Assembly (NCBI RefSeq): GCF_004135365.1
Contig: NZ_CP035492.1
Location: 2,340,001 to 2,404,000 of the forward strand
Reading direction: 5' to 3'
Length of the DNA stretch: 64,000 bases
DNA from: Paenibacillus protaetiae
GTDB taxonomy: Bacteria > Bacillota > Bacilli > Paenibacillales > Paenibacillaceae
Made by a program: the position numbers and the translations under genes. This document shows positions 17,814 to 25,847 of the stretch, in pieces. Within the stretch, counting starts at the first letter, position 1. Every line of letters starts with the position of its first letter. Under the pieces are notes generated by a model. It was not told the DNA's origin, made no database searches, and worked only from the letters and a program-made list of their open reading frames with translations.

Positions 17814-18587
17814 TTAATCCCGTACGCGGTACAGGCTCCGGTAACCCAACTCTTTGGAAATCTGTTCGGCGTATTTTTTGACGAAATAGCTGTACTTCTC
17901 AATTTTTTCCGGTGTAAACCGAATGGATGGGCCGGAACAGTTCAAAGAGCCGATTACAGTATTCTCAAATGAAAAGATCGGAGCTCCAATCCCTGTCGTG
18001 CCGTCCGTAGCTTCGCCGTTAGATATGGCATAACCAAGCTTCTGCGTTTGCTCCAGATCAGCTTCGATAACCTCGCGCGACAACGGCTTTAGGGAAGGAA
18101 TGCTGGACCAGTCGGCCTGCTCCAGAATCGTATCCCTGGCGCTGCGCGGCATATGAGCGAGTATCGCCCGGTTGGAGGCACCGATATACAGCGGAAGCCG
18201 AAGTCCAATCGGCTCGGAAATTCTTAAAATTTGCGGCGATTCGATACAATCAATATAGACGCCTTCGGTATTTTCACGGGCGGACAAATAAATGGTTTCC
18301 TTCGTCTGGCGAAGCAGTTCCTCCATAAACGGCCGGGCGATGGATCGCAGCATTAAGCTGTCCCACATCAGAAAACCGTATTTCATAATAGATAATCCAA
18401 GCTTATATTTTTTCGTTTTATTATTTTGCGAAACAAAGCCATGCTCGGATAACGAATTTAATATCCGGTGAACACTTTGGACGGGCATATCCAGCTCTCT
18501 GCTTAGCTCCGTGACGCTGATTTCCTTCTCACTGCCTTGCGGGACTAAATAATCCAGTATAACAATTGCTTTCGAGATGACGGACAT
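17814..18587 (-). CDS. IclR family transcriptional regulator
   Basis: The 257-residue protein has an N-terminal winged helix-turn-helix (EISVTELSRELDMPVQSVHR) and a GAF-like ligand domain (ETIYLSARENTEGVYIDCIE...). IclR proteins sense small carbon compounds and act on nearby operons. The ATG at 18587 has GGGGGTG six bases upstream; an extension to 18683 would cross the GlnR box at 18623-18639. It is convergent with hxlAB and upstream-controlled by a nitrogen box, so it may link C1/amine catabolism to nitrogen state; the effector is unknown. Confidence 0.85.
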   Translation of the reverse strand: MSVISKAIVILDYLVPQGSEKEISVTELSRELDMPVQSVHRILNSLSEHGFVSQNNKTKKYKLGLSIMKYGFLMWDSLMLRSIARPFMEELLRQTKETIYLSARENTEGVYIDCIESPQILRISEPIGLRLPLYIGASNRAILAHMPRSARDTILEQADWSSIPSLKPLSREVIEADLEQTQKLGYAISNGEATDGTTGIGAPIFSFENTVIGSLNCSGPSIRFTPEKIEKYSYFVKKYAEQISKELGYRSLYRVRD

Positions 18588-18622
18588 GAGCTGCACCCCC
18601 GTGCACAATAGTTCAACTCGCA

Positions 18623-18639
18623 TGTTAGATTTCTTTACA
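18623..18639 (-). promoter_or_regulatory. GlnR/TnrA box upstream of the IclR gene
   Basis: TGTAAAGAAATCTAACA (minus strand) matches TGTNAN7TNACA at every defined position. It lies 36 bases upstream of the start codon. Confidence 0.7.
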
Positions 18640-18707
18640 TTTGTTCTTTTCTCTATTTTGTACACATCGCCGGCAATTGGCAATACTTTATTTGGAAAAA
18701 GCCCTGT

Positions 18708-19060
18708 TTATTTGTGCAGCAGCACATTTCTGCGGTAGTTCCGCCCCCATTCAAACATTTCAGACAGCAGCGGCATTAAGCTTCTTCCATGCTCCGAAAG
18801 GGAATATTCCACTTTAGGGGGACAACAGGATAAACAGTCCGTTCCACGATCTGATCCTCCTCCAGCTGCCTTAACTGGCTTGTCAGCGTCTTGTGGGACA
18901 CTTGCGGAATAATCCGCTTCAGGTCGCTGAACCGTAATGTTCCTTCGTTGCCCAAGCTCCAGAGCAGCATCAGCTTCCACTTCCCGCCGACGACTGCCAT
19001 CGTCAGTTCCTTATCGCAGTTGATCTCGTTCAAATTGATCCGGTCTTTCACTTCCGTCAC
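18708..19060 (-). pseudogene. HxlR family regulator, frame broken at a C-run
   Basis: The N-terminal frame (GTG 19060, RBS AAAGAGGTG) encodes [40 protein letters not shown] and RTVYPVVP. The frame then breaks at a run of five C (18817-18821) and the rest ([30 protein letters not shown]) continues in the next frame. One added C gives a 117-residue protein, the normal length of HxlR/DUF24 winged-helix regulators. In Bacillus HxlR activates hxlAB in response to formaldehyde. Here the gene lies downstream of the amine oxidase and membrane protein on the same strand. Confidence 0.75.
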
Positions 19061-19124
19061 GACGGCACCTCTTTCCTGCAAAGTGATAAGAAAAGCTGAT
19101 GCCAAAAGACATCAGCCCCGAAGG

Positions 19125-19496
19125 TTACATCTTAAACATCAAATAAACGGTCATCGCAAGCACCAGCACGGAGCTTCCGGAGCATGCAAGCTTATGCAGG
19201 CTGTATCCGCCTTTCTGCCGATAAGCGGCAACAAGCTGCCTTACTGCAAAATAAACGCTGATTACATTCACGATAAACAGCAGCATCATTAATGTGCTTT
19301 GCAGCAGGGAGCTCCCCGGCTCCGCTCCGCCATGCTGATGATGAGCATGCATTTCCATTCCCGTCATGCTCTCCATTAGGGCCGGCGCTGCCAGCCAGTG
19401 AAGGAGATGCAGCGCCACAACTCCTGACAATGACAGCAGCGACAAAACTGAATATTTCGTTTCCATGCCCATATGGCGAACTTTGAATAATGACAT
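19125..19496 (-). CDS. Small four-helix membrane protein with a His-rich loop
   Basis: The 123-residue protein has about three or four hydrophobic helices (YSVLSLLSLSGVVALHLLHW; LMMLLFIVNVISVYFAV; SGSSVLVLAMTVYLMF). Between the first two lies MTGMEMHAHHQHGG, a Met/His cluster of the sort that binds copper. AAGGAG precedes the ATG by 9 bases. It lies 32 bases after the copper amine oxidase and 64 bases before the HxlR gene. I do not recognise a family; a role in copper delivery or tolerance is only a guess from the neighbour and the metal-binding residues. Confidence 0.6.
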   Translation of the reverse strand: MSLFKVRHMGMETKYSVLSLLSLSGVVALHLLHWLAAPALMESMTGMEMHAHHQHGGAEPGSSLLQSTLMMLLFIVNVISVYFAVRQLVAAYRQKGGYSLHKLACSGSSVLVLAMTVYLMFKM

Positions 19497-19528
19497 GGCG
19501 AACAACTCCTTCGCTTCAAGCTGGGCGA

Positions 19529-21469
19529 TTAATGGCAGCTGTCAGCCGGTTTTACGCTGCTGCTGCAGCTGTTCTTTTTCGGCTGCGGAGGCAAATTGAT
19601 GGCCGGGCTTTGGTTAAAGAAGCTGACCGGCTTCAGCATGAAGCCGATATACGCTGCCGGCATGACCGGCCAATCTTCCGGACGCGGTACATGTGTATGG
19701 CCCATCGTATACCAAACGACCACATCGGTATTTTTAATATTCCGGTCCTGTTCGGCCCATGCGGACAAGCCATCGCCGCCCTTATGCTGATTCGGATATT
19801 TGCCGGATGCGTACAGTTCATCTTCGTTATACGGCGTGACCCACAGATGATGTTTAATGAATCCGGCGCGTTTCAGGAGGCTCGAATTGTCCGAAGCAAA
19901 CGGGAAACAGTTTTCGCCGGTAACGATTTTATAGCCAACCGATTGGCCTAGTTCGTTTTTGACATTATCGTTCACAAATTTCCAATACCGCGCCGTCTCC
20001 AGCTTAATGTCGCGTCTCGCCTGAAGCTCGCTTTCCAGCAGCGTCGATTTGGCGTAAAACGCGTTTTCCCTCGGATTGTCTTCGCCCGTCTCCTCGGATA
20101 CAACGTTCACTTCATAGACGGAATTGTCGTTGCCGTCGATTTGCATGTCCATGCGGACGTTAAAGAAATGCTGATGATTAGGCGCATACAAATCCGGCCC
20201 TACCAGGTTTCCGTATTTTGGCGTTTCGCCTGGATGAAGCCCTGCCGTCGACAAGATTCCGGTCAACTTTACTTCAAATTGAATATTGCCATCTTGGTAC
20301 AAATACCAGAAAAACCCATACTCATAGTTGGCTACCGTCGAAATAGAGGAGATAACAAGTCTGCGGGAACGCCTTACCTCCACTTCGTTGGTGCGCCAGT
20401 CTGTATGCTTCCATAAAATGCCAAAATCTTCTTCATGCATGCAGATCGCATTTTTAATGACAAACAAGTCGCCTTTGCTGTCGGTCATAACGCCGTCAAA
20501 ATAACGGATATAACCTACGCAATCACAGCCAAGCTCCAGGCTGTTAGCCAGCTGGCCAATTCCGTATTCGCCGCTGTCAAACGCATTTTTCCGGTTTTGA
20601 ATCGGACCCGGGTCGCCATACGGCACAACCATCTCGGACAAAGCGGCGCGGTACATAATCGGGCGTTCGCGGCCCTCATCCAAATAGGAAATGGTATGCA
20701 GCGTCAATCCTTCGCGGGAATTGAAGCCGATGCGGAACTTCCAGTTCTGCCATTCCACTTCATGTCCATTTACCGTAAAGCTCGGCCCTTCCGGCTGTGT
20801 AATCTCCACTGGTTTAATGCCGGTGCGCAGTTCACCGACACGATCCGGCGTATAGTTAAACGATTTGGTTGGAAGCTTGGTATATTCATATTCTTCCACA
20901 CGCAGCACTTCCATCGAGTTCAAATCAACAATCGGAACGAGAGGCAGCGGACGCGCGTAGCCGTTATCTTTTTCATCGCTGCGCAAAAAGCAGAGCGGAC
21001 GAGCCAGCCGCCGTTCCTGATCTTCTTCCGTCCCCCAGTTGCCCGGCGACCATAAATCGACCATAACAAGCTCCGGCGTTTCGATGCCGAGACGCTCCAG
21101 CGCTTCAATAAACAGCGGGCTTTGGCGGACAGCCGTTTCACATTCCGACTGCTCATCAAGCATAATGGTCGGCTGAACGCCCGGAATATGCTCCCATGAG
21201 ACAACCTGCTGTTTATTCAAGGAAACAACGGCTTCATAAGTTGCATTCTCTTTGTTGTTCAAAATAATGATGAACGCTTCCCGTTCAAATGGCTGCGTCC
21301 CGTCAAACCCGACGACCGTTTCTTTTTTAGGCTCTTTCAATGATACAGATACGAAACGATCCGCTCCGGTTAGTTTCTTTTGCTCTTTCAAAATATGTAC
21401 AGCTGCGGTTATCTCTTCTTTGGACAGCGGCTCCAGCGGGTGATTGGCAAGCGTAATCAGGTGTGTCAT
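19529..21469 (-). CDS. Copper-containing primary amine oxidase (TPQ cofactor)
   Basis: The 646-residue protein has the topaquinone motif TVANYEYGF (the first Tyr is the cofactor precursor), the copper ligands NHQHFF and GHTHVPRPEDWPVMP, and a catalytic-base region YGDPGPIQNRKNAFDSGEYG. It oxidises primary amines to aldehyde, ammonia and H2O2. The ATG at 21469 has GAGGGAACG upstream. No signal peptide is visible, so the enzyme should be cytoplasmic like that of Arthrobacter. The last residues are Cys/His-rich (NSCSSSVKPADSCH), which is unusual. Neighbours (formaldehyde fixation, ammonium uptake) suggest a methylamine-like substrate, but this is inference. Confidence 0.92.
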   Translation of the reverse strand: MTHLITLANHPLEPLSKEEITAAVHILKEQKKLTGADRFVSVSLKEPKKETVVGFDGTQPFEREAFIIILNNKENATYEAVVSLNKQQVVSWEHIPGVQPTIMLDEQSECETAVRQSPLFIEALERLGIETPELVMVDLWSPGNWGTEEDQERRLARPLCFLRSDEKDNGYARPLPLVPIVDLNSMEVLRVEEYEYTKLPTKSFNYTPDRVGELRTGIKPVEITQPEGPSFTVNGHEVEWQNWKFRIGFNSREGLTLHTISYLDEGRERPIMYRAALSEMVVPYGDPGPIQNRKNAFDSGEYGIGQLANSLELGCDCVGYIRYFDGVMTDSKGDLFVIKNAICMHEEDFGILWKHTDWRTNEVEVRRSRRLVISSISTVANYEYGFFWYLYQDGNIQFEVKLTGILSTAGLHPGETPKYGNLVGPDLYAPNHQHFFNVRMDMQIDGNDNSVYEVNVVSEETGEDNPRENAFYAKSTLLESELQARRDIKLETARYWKFVNDNVKNELGQSVGYKIVTGENCFPFASDNSSLLKRAGFIKHHLWVTPYNEDELYASGKYPNQHKGGDGLSAWAEQDRNIKNTDVVVWYTMGHTHVPRPEDWPVMPAAYIGFMLKPVSFFNQSPAINLPPQPKKNSCSSSVKPADSCH

Positions 21470-21493
21470 TATCGTTCCCTCACTTTGTTTTAG

Positions 21494-21510
21494 TGTTAGA
21501 TTATATGACA
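21494..21510 (-). promoter_or_regulatory. GlnR/TnrA box upstream of the amine oxidase gene
   Basis: TGTCATATAATCTAACA (minus strand) matches TGTNAN7TNACA exactly. It lies 25 bases upstream of the start codon. The sequence downstream of the box is also alike between this site and the amtB site. Confidence 0.7.
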
Positions 21511-21547
21511 TATGATAGGGCGTATTTTTGGGGATCAAAATGCAATT

Positions 21548-21603
21548 TTCCCGAATAACGAGAAAATGAGAAAGTTATTGTACATTTTTCCGTTATTCGG
21601 GAA
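21548..21603. repeat. 13-bp inverted repeat between amine oxidase and amtB genes
   Basis: TTCCCGAATAACG (21548-21560) is the exact inverse of CGTTATTCGGGAA (21591-21603), separated by 30 bases of AT-rich DNA. It sits in the middle of the divergent control region. It has no T-tail for a terminator, so it is more likely a two-half-site regulator target. Confidence 0.6.
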
Positions 21604-21694
21604 TGATCTGAGTCATTTTCACGAGCGAAAATAGGAGAAATCTCGAATAGTGGGATGGAAGCATTTGTTGGATTTCTAATATAAGCCATAATTA

Positions 21695-21711
21695 TGTCAA
21701 GAAATCTAACA
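21695..21711 (+). promoter_or_regulatory. GlnR/TnrA box upstream of amtB
   Basis: TGTCAAGAAATCTAACA matches TGTNAN7TNACA exactly. It lies 21 bases upstream of the amtB start and just downstream of a possible promoter (TTGTTG at 21665, CATAAT at 21687). Such a position suits repression by GlnR when nitrogen is plentiful. Confidence 0.75.
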
Positions 21712-21732
21712 ATTAAACAGGAGAGTGAACGC

Positions 21733-23157
21733 ATGCGAACGAAATTATCAGCTGTAAAACGTTATTTATCGGTTGCATCTCTTCTTGCTTTGGGCTTAAC
21801 GGTGCTCCCCTTCTCTGCGCTAGCCGACGGCGATACCGCCGTGGCAGCGGTAGATACCGGCGACACGACCTGGCTGCTGGTCTCTACCGTGCTCGTCATG
21901 TTTATGTTCATGCCCGGACTTGCTTTGTTCTACGGCGGCATGGTCAGCCAGCGGAACATCTTGTCCACCGTCATGCACAGCTTAAGCGCATTTGTGATCG
22001 TTACCTTAGTCTGGGTGCTGTGGGGCTACAGCTTTGCGTTTGGCCCCGGCGTTGGCGGCGTGTTTGGCGGGTTCGACTTCGCAGGGTTCCATCATGTCGG
22101 GGTAGAAGCCAAAGACGGCTTAACGATCCCACACCTGCTGTTCGCCGTGTACCAGGGCATGTTTGCTTCGATTACGACGGCGCTCATTTCCGGAGGCGTT
22201 GCTGAACGGATTCGCTTCTCAGCCTGGATCCCCTTCACCGTCTTATGGGTGTCTCTCGTCTATGCGCCTATGGCTTATTGGGCGTGGGGCGGCGGCTGGC
22301 TGTCCAAACTGGGCGGACTGGACTTTGCCGGCGGTACCGTCGTCCACATTCTTTCCGGCGTGAGTGCACTCGTCGCCGCCCTCGTTGTCGGCAAGCGCCG
22401 TACATATCCGCATCAAACGACACCTCCGCATAATCTGATCTTCTTTATGATCGGCGGGATGTGCCTCTGGTTCGGCTGGTTTGGTTTTAATGCCGGCAGC
22501 GCATTAGCATCAGGCAGTCTGGCCAGCTTAGCAGTCGTCACAACACAGGTTGCCGCCGCAGCCGGCGGTGTCGTATGGATGGCAATGGAATGGAAACTTC
22601 GCGGCAAACCGACGCTGGTTGGCGCTGTAACGGGCGTTATTGCCGGACTCGTTGCTATTACGCCGGCAGCCGGCTTCGTATCCGTTCTGTCGTCTATTCC
22701 GATCGGAGCACTGGCAAGCGTAATCTGCTATTGGGGACTTCATGCCGTCAAAGCTAAGCTGCAGTACGACGATTCGCTTGATGTATTTGGCATCCACGGC
22801 ATCGGCGGTATCTGGGGGGCGATTGCGACGGGCATTTTCTCCAGCACGAAAGTAAATGCGGCCGGCGCCGACGGCCTCCTTCACGGCAACCCGGAGCAGG
22901 TCGTTATTCAAATCATCGACGTGCTTGTTGCAGTAGGCTTGGCAGCCGTCGGCACTTTCGTTATTTTGAAGGTAATCGGGTTGTTCGTTCCGCTTCGCGT
23001 AAGCGCCGAGCATGAGCTGACCGGCCTTGATCTCAGCCTTCATGGCGAAAATGCGTATAACACTTTTGAAGCGGCAAGCAGCGGGCTGCTCCGTGCTCAG
23101 CCGGAAGAGACCCATTCGGCCATTGCCAAAATCAAGCCTGAAATAACGGGGGTATAA
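21733..23157 (+). CDS. amtB: Ammonium transporter AmtB
   Basis: The 474-residue protein has a signal-like N-terminus (SVASLLALGLTVLPFSALA) and then eleven membrane helices with Amt signatures: FYGGMVSQRNILS, GGVAERIRFSAW, FAGGTVVHILSGVSALVAAL (first pore His) and DVFGIHGIGGIWGAIATGIF (second pore His). It takes up ammonium and is gated by the PII protein encoded next. AGGAGAGTG precedes the ATG at 21733; the longer frame from 21694 would include the GlnR box. Confidence 0.95.
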   Translation: MRTKLSAVKRYLSVASLLALGLTVLPFSALADGDTAVAAVDTGDTTWLLVSTVLVMFMFMPGLALFYGGMVSQRNILSTVMHSLSAFVIVTLVWVLWGYSFAFGPGVGGVFGGFDFAGFHHVGVEAKDGLTIPHLLFAVYQGMFASITTALISGGVAERIRFSAWIPFTVLWVSLVYAPMAYWAWGGGWLSKLGGLDFAGGTVVHILSGVSALVAALVVGKRRTYPHQTTPPHNLIFFMIGGMCLWFGWFGFNAGSALASGSLASLAVVTTQVAAAAGGVVWMAMEWKLRGKPTLVGAVTGVIAGLVAITPAAGFVSVLSSIPIGALASVICYWGLHAVKAKLQYDDSLDVFGIHGIGGIWGAIATGIFSSTKVNAAGADGLLHGNPEQVVIQIIDVLVAVGLAAVGTFVILKVIGLFVPLRVSAEHELTGLDLSLHGENAYNTFEAASSGLLRAQPEETHSAIAKIKPEITGV

Positions 23158-23162
23158 CAACG

Positions 23163-23507
23163 ATGAAACATTTGACGATTATCGTCCGGCCGGAGAGAGT
23201 GAGCAGCGTTACAGCCGCCCTGCAGGCCATTGGCGTGACCGGCATGACCATCAGCGATGTGCGGGGGCAAGGAACGCAAAAAGGAACCCGGACGTTATAC
23301 CGGGGCGTGGAATATCAAACCGATTTTATAGTAAAAAACAAAATCGAGACGATTATTAGCGACGGATTGTACGATCAGGCTGTCGAAGCCATTATTGAAG
23401 CTGCACGGACCGGATCGATCGGGGACGGCAAAATTTTCGTTTCGGAGATATCTGAAGTTATCCGCATCCGGACCGGAGAAACAGGGGAACACGCGCTTGG
23501 CAGCTGA
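23163..23507 (+). CDS. glnK: Nitrogen regulatory PII protein
   Basis: The 114-residue protein has the PII T-loop with Tyr51 (TLYRGVEYQTDF) and the B-loop ARTGSIGDGKIFV. It senses ATP/ADP and 2-oxoglutarate and closes AmtB when nitrogen is sufficient; in Bacillus GlnK also binds TnrA. It lies five bases after amtB and ends before a terminator. The start region (MKHLTIIVRPERV) is typical, although position 3 departs from the usual MKKI/MKLI. Confidence 0.93.
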   Translation: MKHLTIIVRPERVSSVTAALQAIGVTGMTISDVRGQGTQKGTRTLYRGVEYQTDFIVKNKIETIISDGLYDQAVEAIIEAARTGSIGDGKIFVSEISEVIRIRTGETGEHALGS

Positions 23508-23560
23508 GCCGACCGGCTCAAGGCAGGATCAGCATATCGTTCCGTTTATCTGATCTGTAT

Positions 23561-23607
23561 AAAAAAAGAATGCTTTGGCTCCCTTGCCGGGGGCTAAAGC
23601 ATTCTTT
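23561..23607. terminator. Bidirectional terminator between glnK and ndoA
   Basis: A 12-bp stem (AAAGAATGCTTT with AAAGCATTCTTT) is extended by GGCTCCC/GGGGGCT. A-runs and T-runs flank it, so it can stop both convergent operons. Confidence 0.85.
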
Positions 23608-23641
23608 GCGTATGCGCAATCCGAAACAGGAAGCGCCATAA

Positions 23642-23992
23642 TTAAAAATCAATTAATCCAACGCTGATTTGCAAGGCGTCATCCACTTTACGCATCGACT
23701 CATCGTCGAGATGCGTAATTTTATCGGTTAAGCGCTGCTTATCAATCGTACGAATTTGTTCTAACAGAACAACAGAATCTCTGTCGAAGCCATGTGTCGC
23801 CGCATCCATCTCCACGTGGGTCGGAAGTTTGGCTTTCTGAATTTGTGCGGTGATTGCCGCTACAATAACGGTCGGGCTGAAACGGTTGCCGATGTCGTTC
23901 TGGATGACCAATACAGGTCTGACGCCTCCTTGCTCCGATCCAACAACCGGGGACAAATCAGCAAAAAAAACATCGCCGCGTTTAACGATCAA
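23642..23992 (-). CDS. ndoA: Endoribonuclease toxin EndoA (MazF family)
   Basis: The 116-residue protein ([44 protein letters not shown]) is a full-length MazF/EndoA sequence. It cleaves single-stranded mRNA at UACAU and arrests growth when not bound by its antitoxin. It lies three bases after ndoAI. The order ydcC-alr-ndoAI-ndoA is conserved in Bacilli. Confidence 0.95.
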   Translation of the reverse strand: MIVKRGDVFFADLSPVVGSEQGGVRPVLVIQNDIGNRFSPTVIVAAITAQIQKAKLPTHVEMDAATHGFDRDSVVLLEQIRTIDKQRLTDKITHLDDESMRKVDDALQISVGLIDF

Positions 23993-23995
23993 GAT

Positions 23996-24277
23996 CTACA
24001 CCCCGCTTACAAGACGGCCGAGTGTATGATCGGCCTCTTCCTCCGCTTGAAATGCTTCCGAAGCCATGTTCAAATTAATCTTGGCCATTTCCAGATACCC
24101 TCTTTGCATCGATTCACGGATTTGACGTTTTTTGCGTTCAACCAAGTATAATTTCATAGCTTGACGAATAAATTCGCTGCGGTTGGAATTCTCTTTTGCG
24201 ACAATTCCGTCTACCTCTTCCAGCAATTGATCCGGTAAGCTAATCATAATTCGCTTGGTATTCTGTATATTGGCCAC
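23996..24277 (-). CDS. ndoAI: EndoAI antitoxin (ribbon-helix-helix)
   Basis: The 93-residue protein has an N-terminal ribbon-helix-helix (NTKRIMISLPDQLLEEVDGI, NSNRSEFIRQAMKLYL) and a C-terminal helix that binds EndoA. It neutralises the toxin encoded next. The AAGCACCTCC complement upstream gives a GGAGGTGCTTG ribosome binding site. The 24278-24512 gap holds a small palindrome (CTCCAACATA-TC-TATGTGGAG, 24346-24366) and the alr terminator. Confidence 0.92.
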   Translation of the reverse strand: MANIQNTKRIMISLPDQLLEEVDGIVAKENSNRSEFIRQAMKLYLVERKKRQIRESMQRGYLEMAKINLNMASEAFQAEEEADHTLGRLVSGV

Positions 24278-24481
24278 CGAACAAGCACCTCCAAAACTTT
24301 TCCAACCTCATGGTATCATTATGACTTAATTAAGCTGCCTCTATACTCCAACATATCTATGTGGAGCGTATATCAATTATGCTGTATCGCCATCCGCTTC
24401 CTGAAAGCAGGTCCTGTCGAAAGCGGAAATAGCCTGTACTCATCATTTCGTTGTAAATCGGGGAAATCCTCTATGCCTCGC

Positions 24482-24513
24482 AAAAAAAGCCGCTGTTAAA
24501 AATAGGCAGCAGC
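24482..24513 (-). terminator. Terminator at the end of alr
   Basis: GCTGCTG and CAGCGGC pair with one G-U on the minus strand and are followed by seven T. The stem touches the alr stop codon. Confidence 0.6.
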
Positions 24514-25709
24514 TATTGCTGTCGAACAATCGGATTGTCGACAGCAACAATCTGGCCATTCTTGCGGTATACGCGCGGCACGCGCGCGCTGATCATGCAG
24601 GTCACCTCGTAATTAATCGTGCCCAGTTGGTCTGCAATATCATCCGCCGTAATAACGGAATCGCCCTGCCGCCCGATCAGCACGACCTCTTCCCCGTTAC
24701 GCACCGGATCATCTCCGCCGGCTTTATCGAGCGCGACCATACACTGATCCATGCAAATCGCGCCGAGAACCGGCGCCTTTACGCCGCGGATCAGCACCTG
24801 CGCTTTACCGGTAAGCATACGGCTGTAGCCGTCCGCATACCCCACAGGAAGGGTGCCGATCCGTTCCGTGCCTTGCGTAAAATAACGGGTGCCATAGCTG
24901 ATCCCCCAGCCTTCCGGCGCATCCTTGACATGGACAACCTCTGTCTTCAGCGACATGACCGGCTCAAGCTGGATCGTCTCCCGGCCAACCTCAGCTGACG
25001 GGTATAAGCCGTACATGGCGATGCCAAGGCGAACCATGCTATATGCAAACTCCGGCGTTTCCATTCCCGCCGCGCTGTTTGCGGCATGAATAAGCGGAAT
25101 CGGCAGCTGATGCCGTTTCACATAATCCGCTACTTCGCTAAACCGGCGGTATTGCAGCTCGGTATAGCTTTTGTCGGCTTCGTCCGCCCGCGCGTAGTGA
25201 GTGAACAAGCCTTCCACTTCAAGACCGGGCACCTGCATAGCCCGCTCGATAAATACGGAAGCTTCCTCGACGCCAAGCAAGCCAAGCCGGCCCATGCCGG
25301 AATCGATTTTGATATGCGCCTTCAGCCTTTTGCCTTCGGCGTCCGGCGGAAGCGCCGCTATTGCGTCCAATATATCATTCCGGTACAACGCAATCGTAAT
25401 GTTATGCTCGCGCGCGAGCAGCAGCCCTTCGGCCGGCACAAAACCAAGGACAAGGATCGGCTTGCGGACGCCGGCATTCCTTAATTGCAGCGCTTCGTCC
25501 AAAAAAGCGACCCCAAAATAATCAATGCCAAACGCTTCTGCTTCCTTGGCAATTTCCACGGATCCATGACCATACGCATTTGCTTTCACCGAAGCAAGAA
25601 TAAACATTCCTTCGGGCAACGCGGCGCGAAATGCGCTCAGATTATGTCTGAGCGCATCCAGCGATATTTCAGCTCTTGTTGGGCGATAATGCCGTTCCAC
25701 TTGCTTCAC
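24513..25709 (-). CDS. alr: Alanine racemase
   Basis: The 398-residue fold-type III PLP enzyme has the cofactor lysine in SVKANAYGHGS, the catalytic tyrosine in GWGISYGTRYF, and the AICMDQCMV block. It makes D-alanine for peptidoglycan and, in spores, limits germination by L-alanine. The start is GTG at 25709, preceded by AAGGAGAAG. It lies between ydcC and ndoAI, the standard Bacillus order. Confidence 0.96.
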   Translation of the reverse strand: MKQVERHYRPTRAEISLDALRHNLSAFRAALPEGMFILASVKANAYGHGSVEIAKEAEAFGIDYFGVAFLDEALQLRNAGVRKPILVLGFVPAEGLLLAREHNITIALYRNDILDAIAALPPDAEGKRLKAHIKIDSGMGRLGLLGVEEASVFIERAMQVPGLEVEGLFTHYARADEADKSYTELQYRRFSEVADYVKRHQLPIPLIHAANSAAGMETPEFAYSMVRLGIAMYGLYPSAEVGRETIQLEPVMSLKTEVVHVKDAPEGWGISYGTRYFTQGTERIGTLPVGYADGYSRMLTGKAQVLIRGVKAPVLGAICMDQCMVALDKAGGDDPVRNGEEVVLIGRQGDSVITADDIADQLGTINYEVTCMISARVPRVYRKNGQIVAVDNPIVRQQ

Positions 25710-25847
25710 CTTCTCCTTATTGCGGAAGCCGGTTCAATCCCGATCTGCAAACATGAATAGATTAATGTTATACGTTGCAGCATGGGCTGTCAATGAAATG
25801 GCCGCTTTCAAAAGCTGGAAGCTTATGGGCATTGTCCTGTTTTTTTG

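Noticed and set aside
17642-17881. 79-residue plus-strand open frame after hxlB
   Set aside because: It runs through the bidirectional terminator and into the end of the IclR gene, with low-complexity translation.
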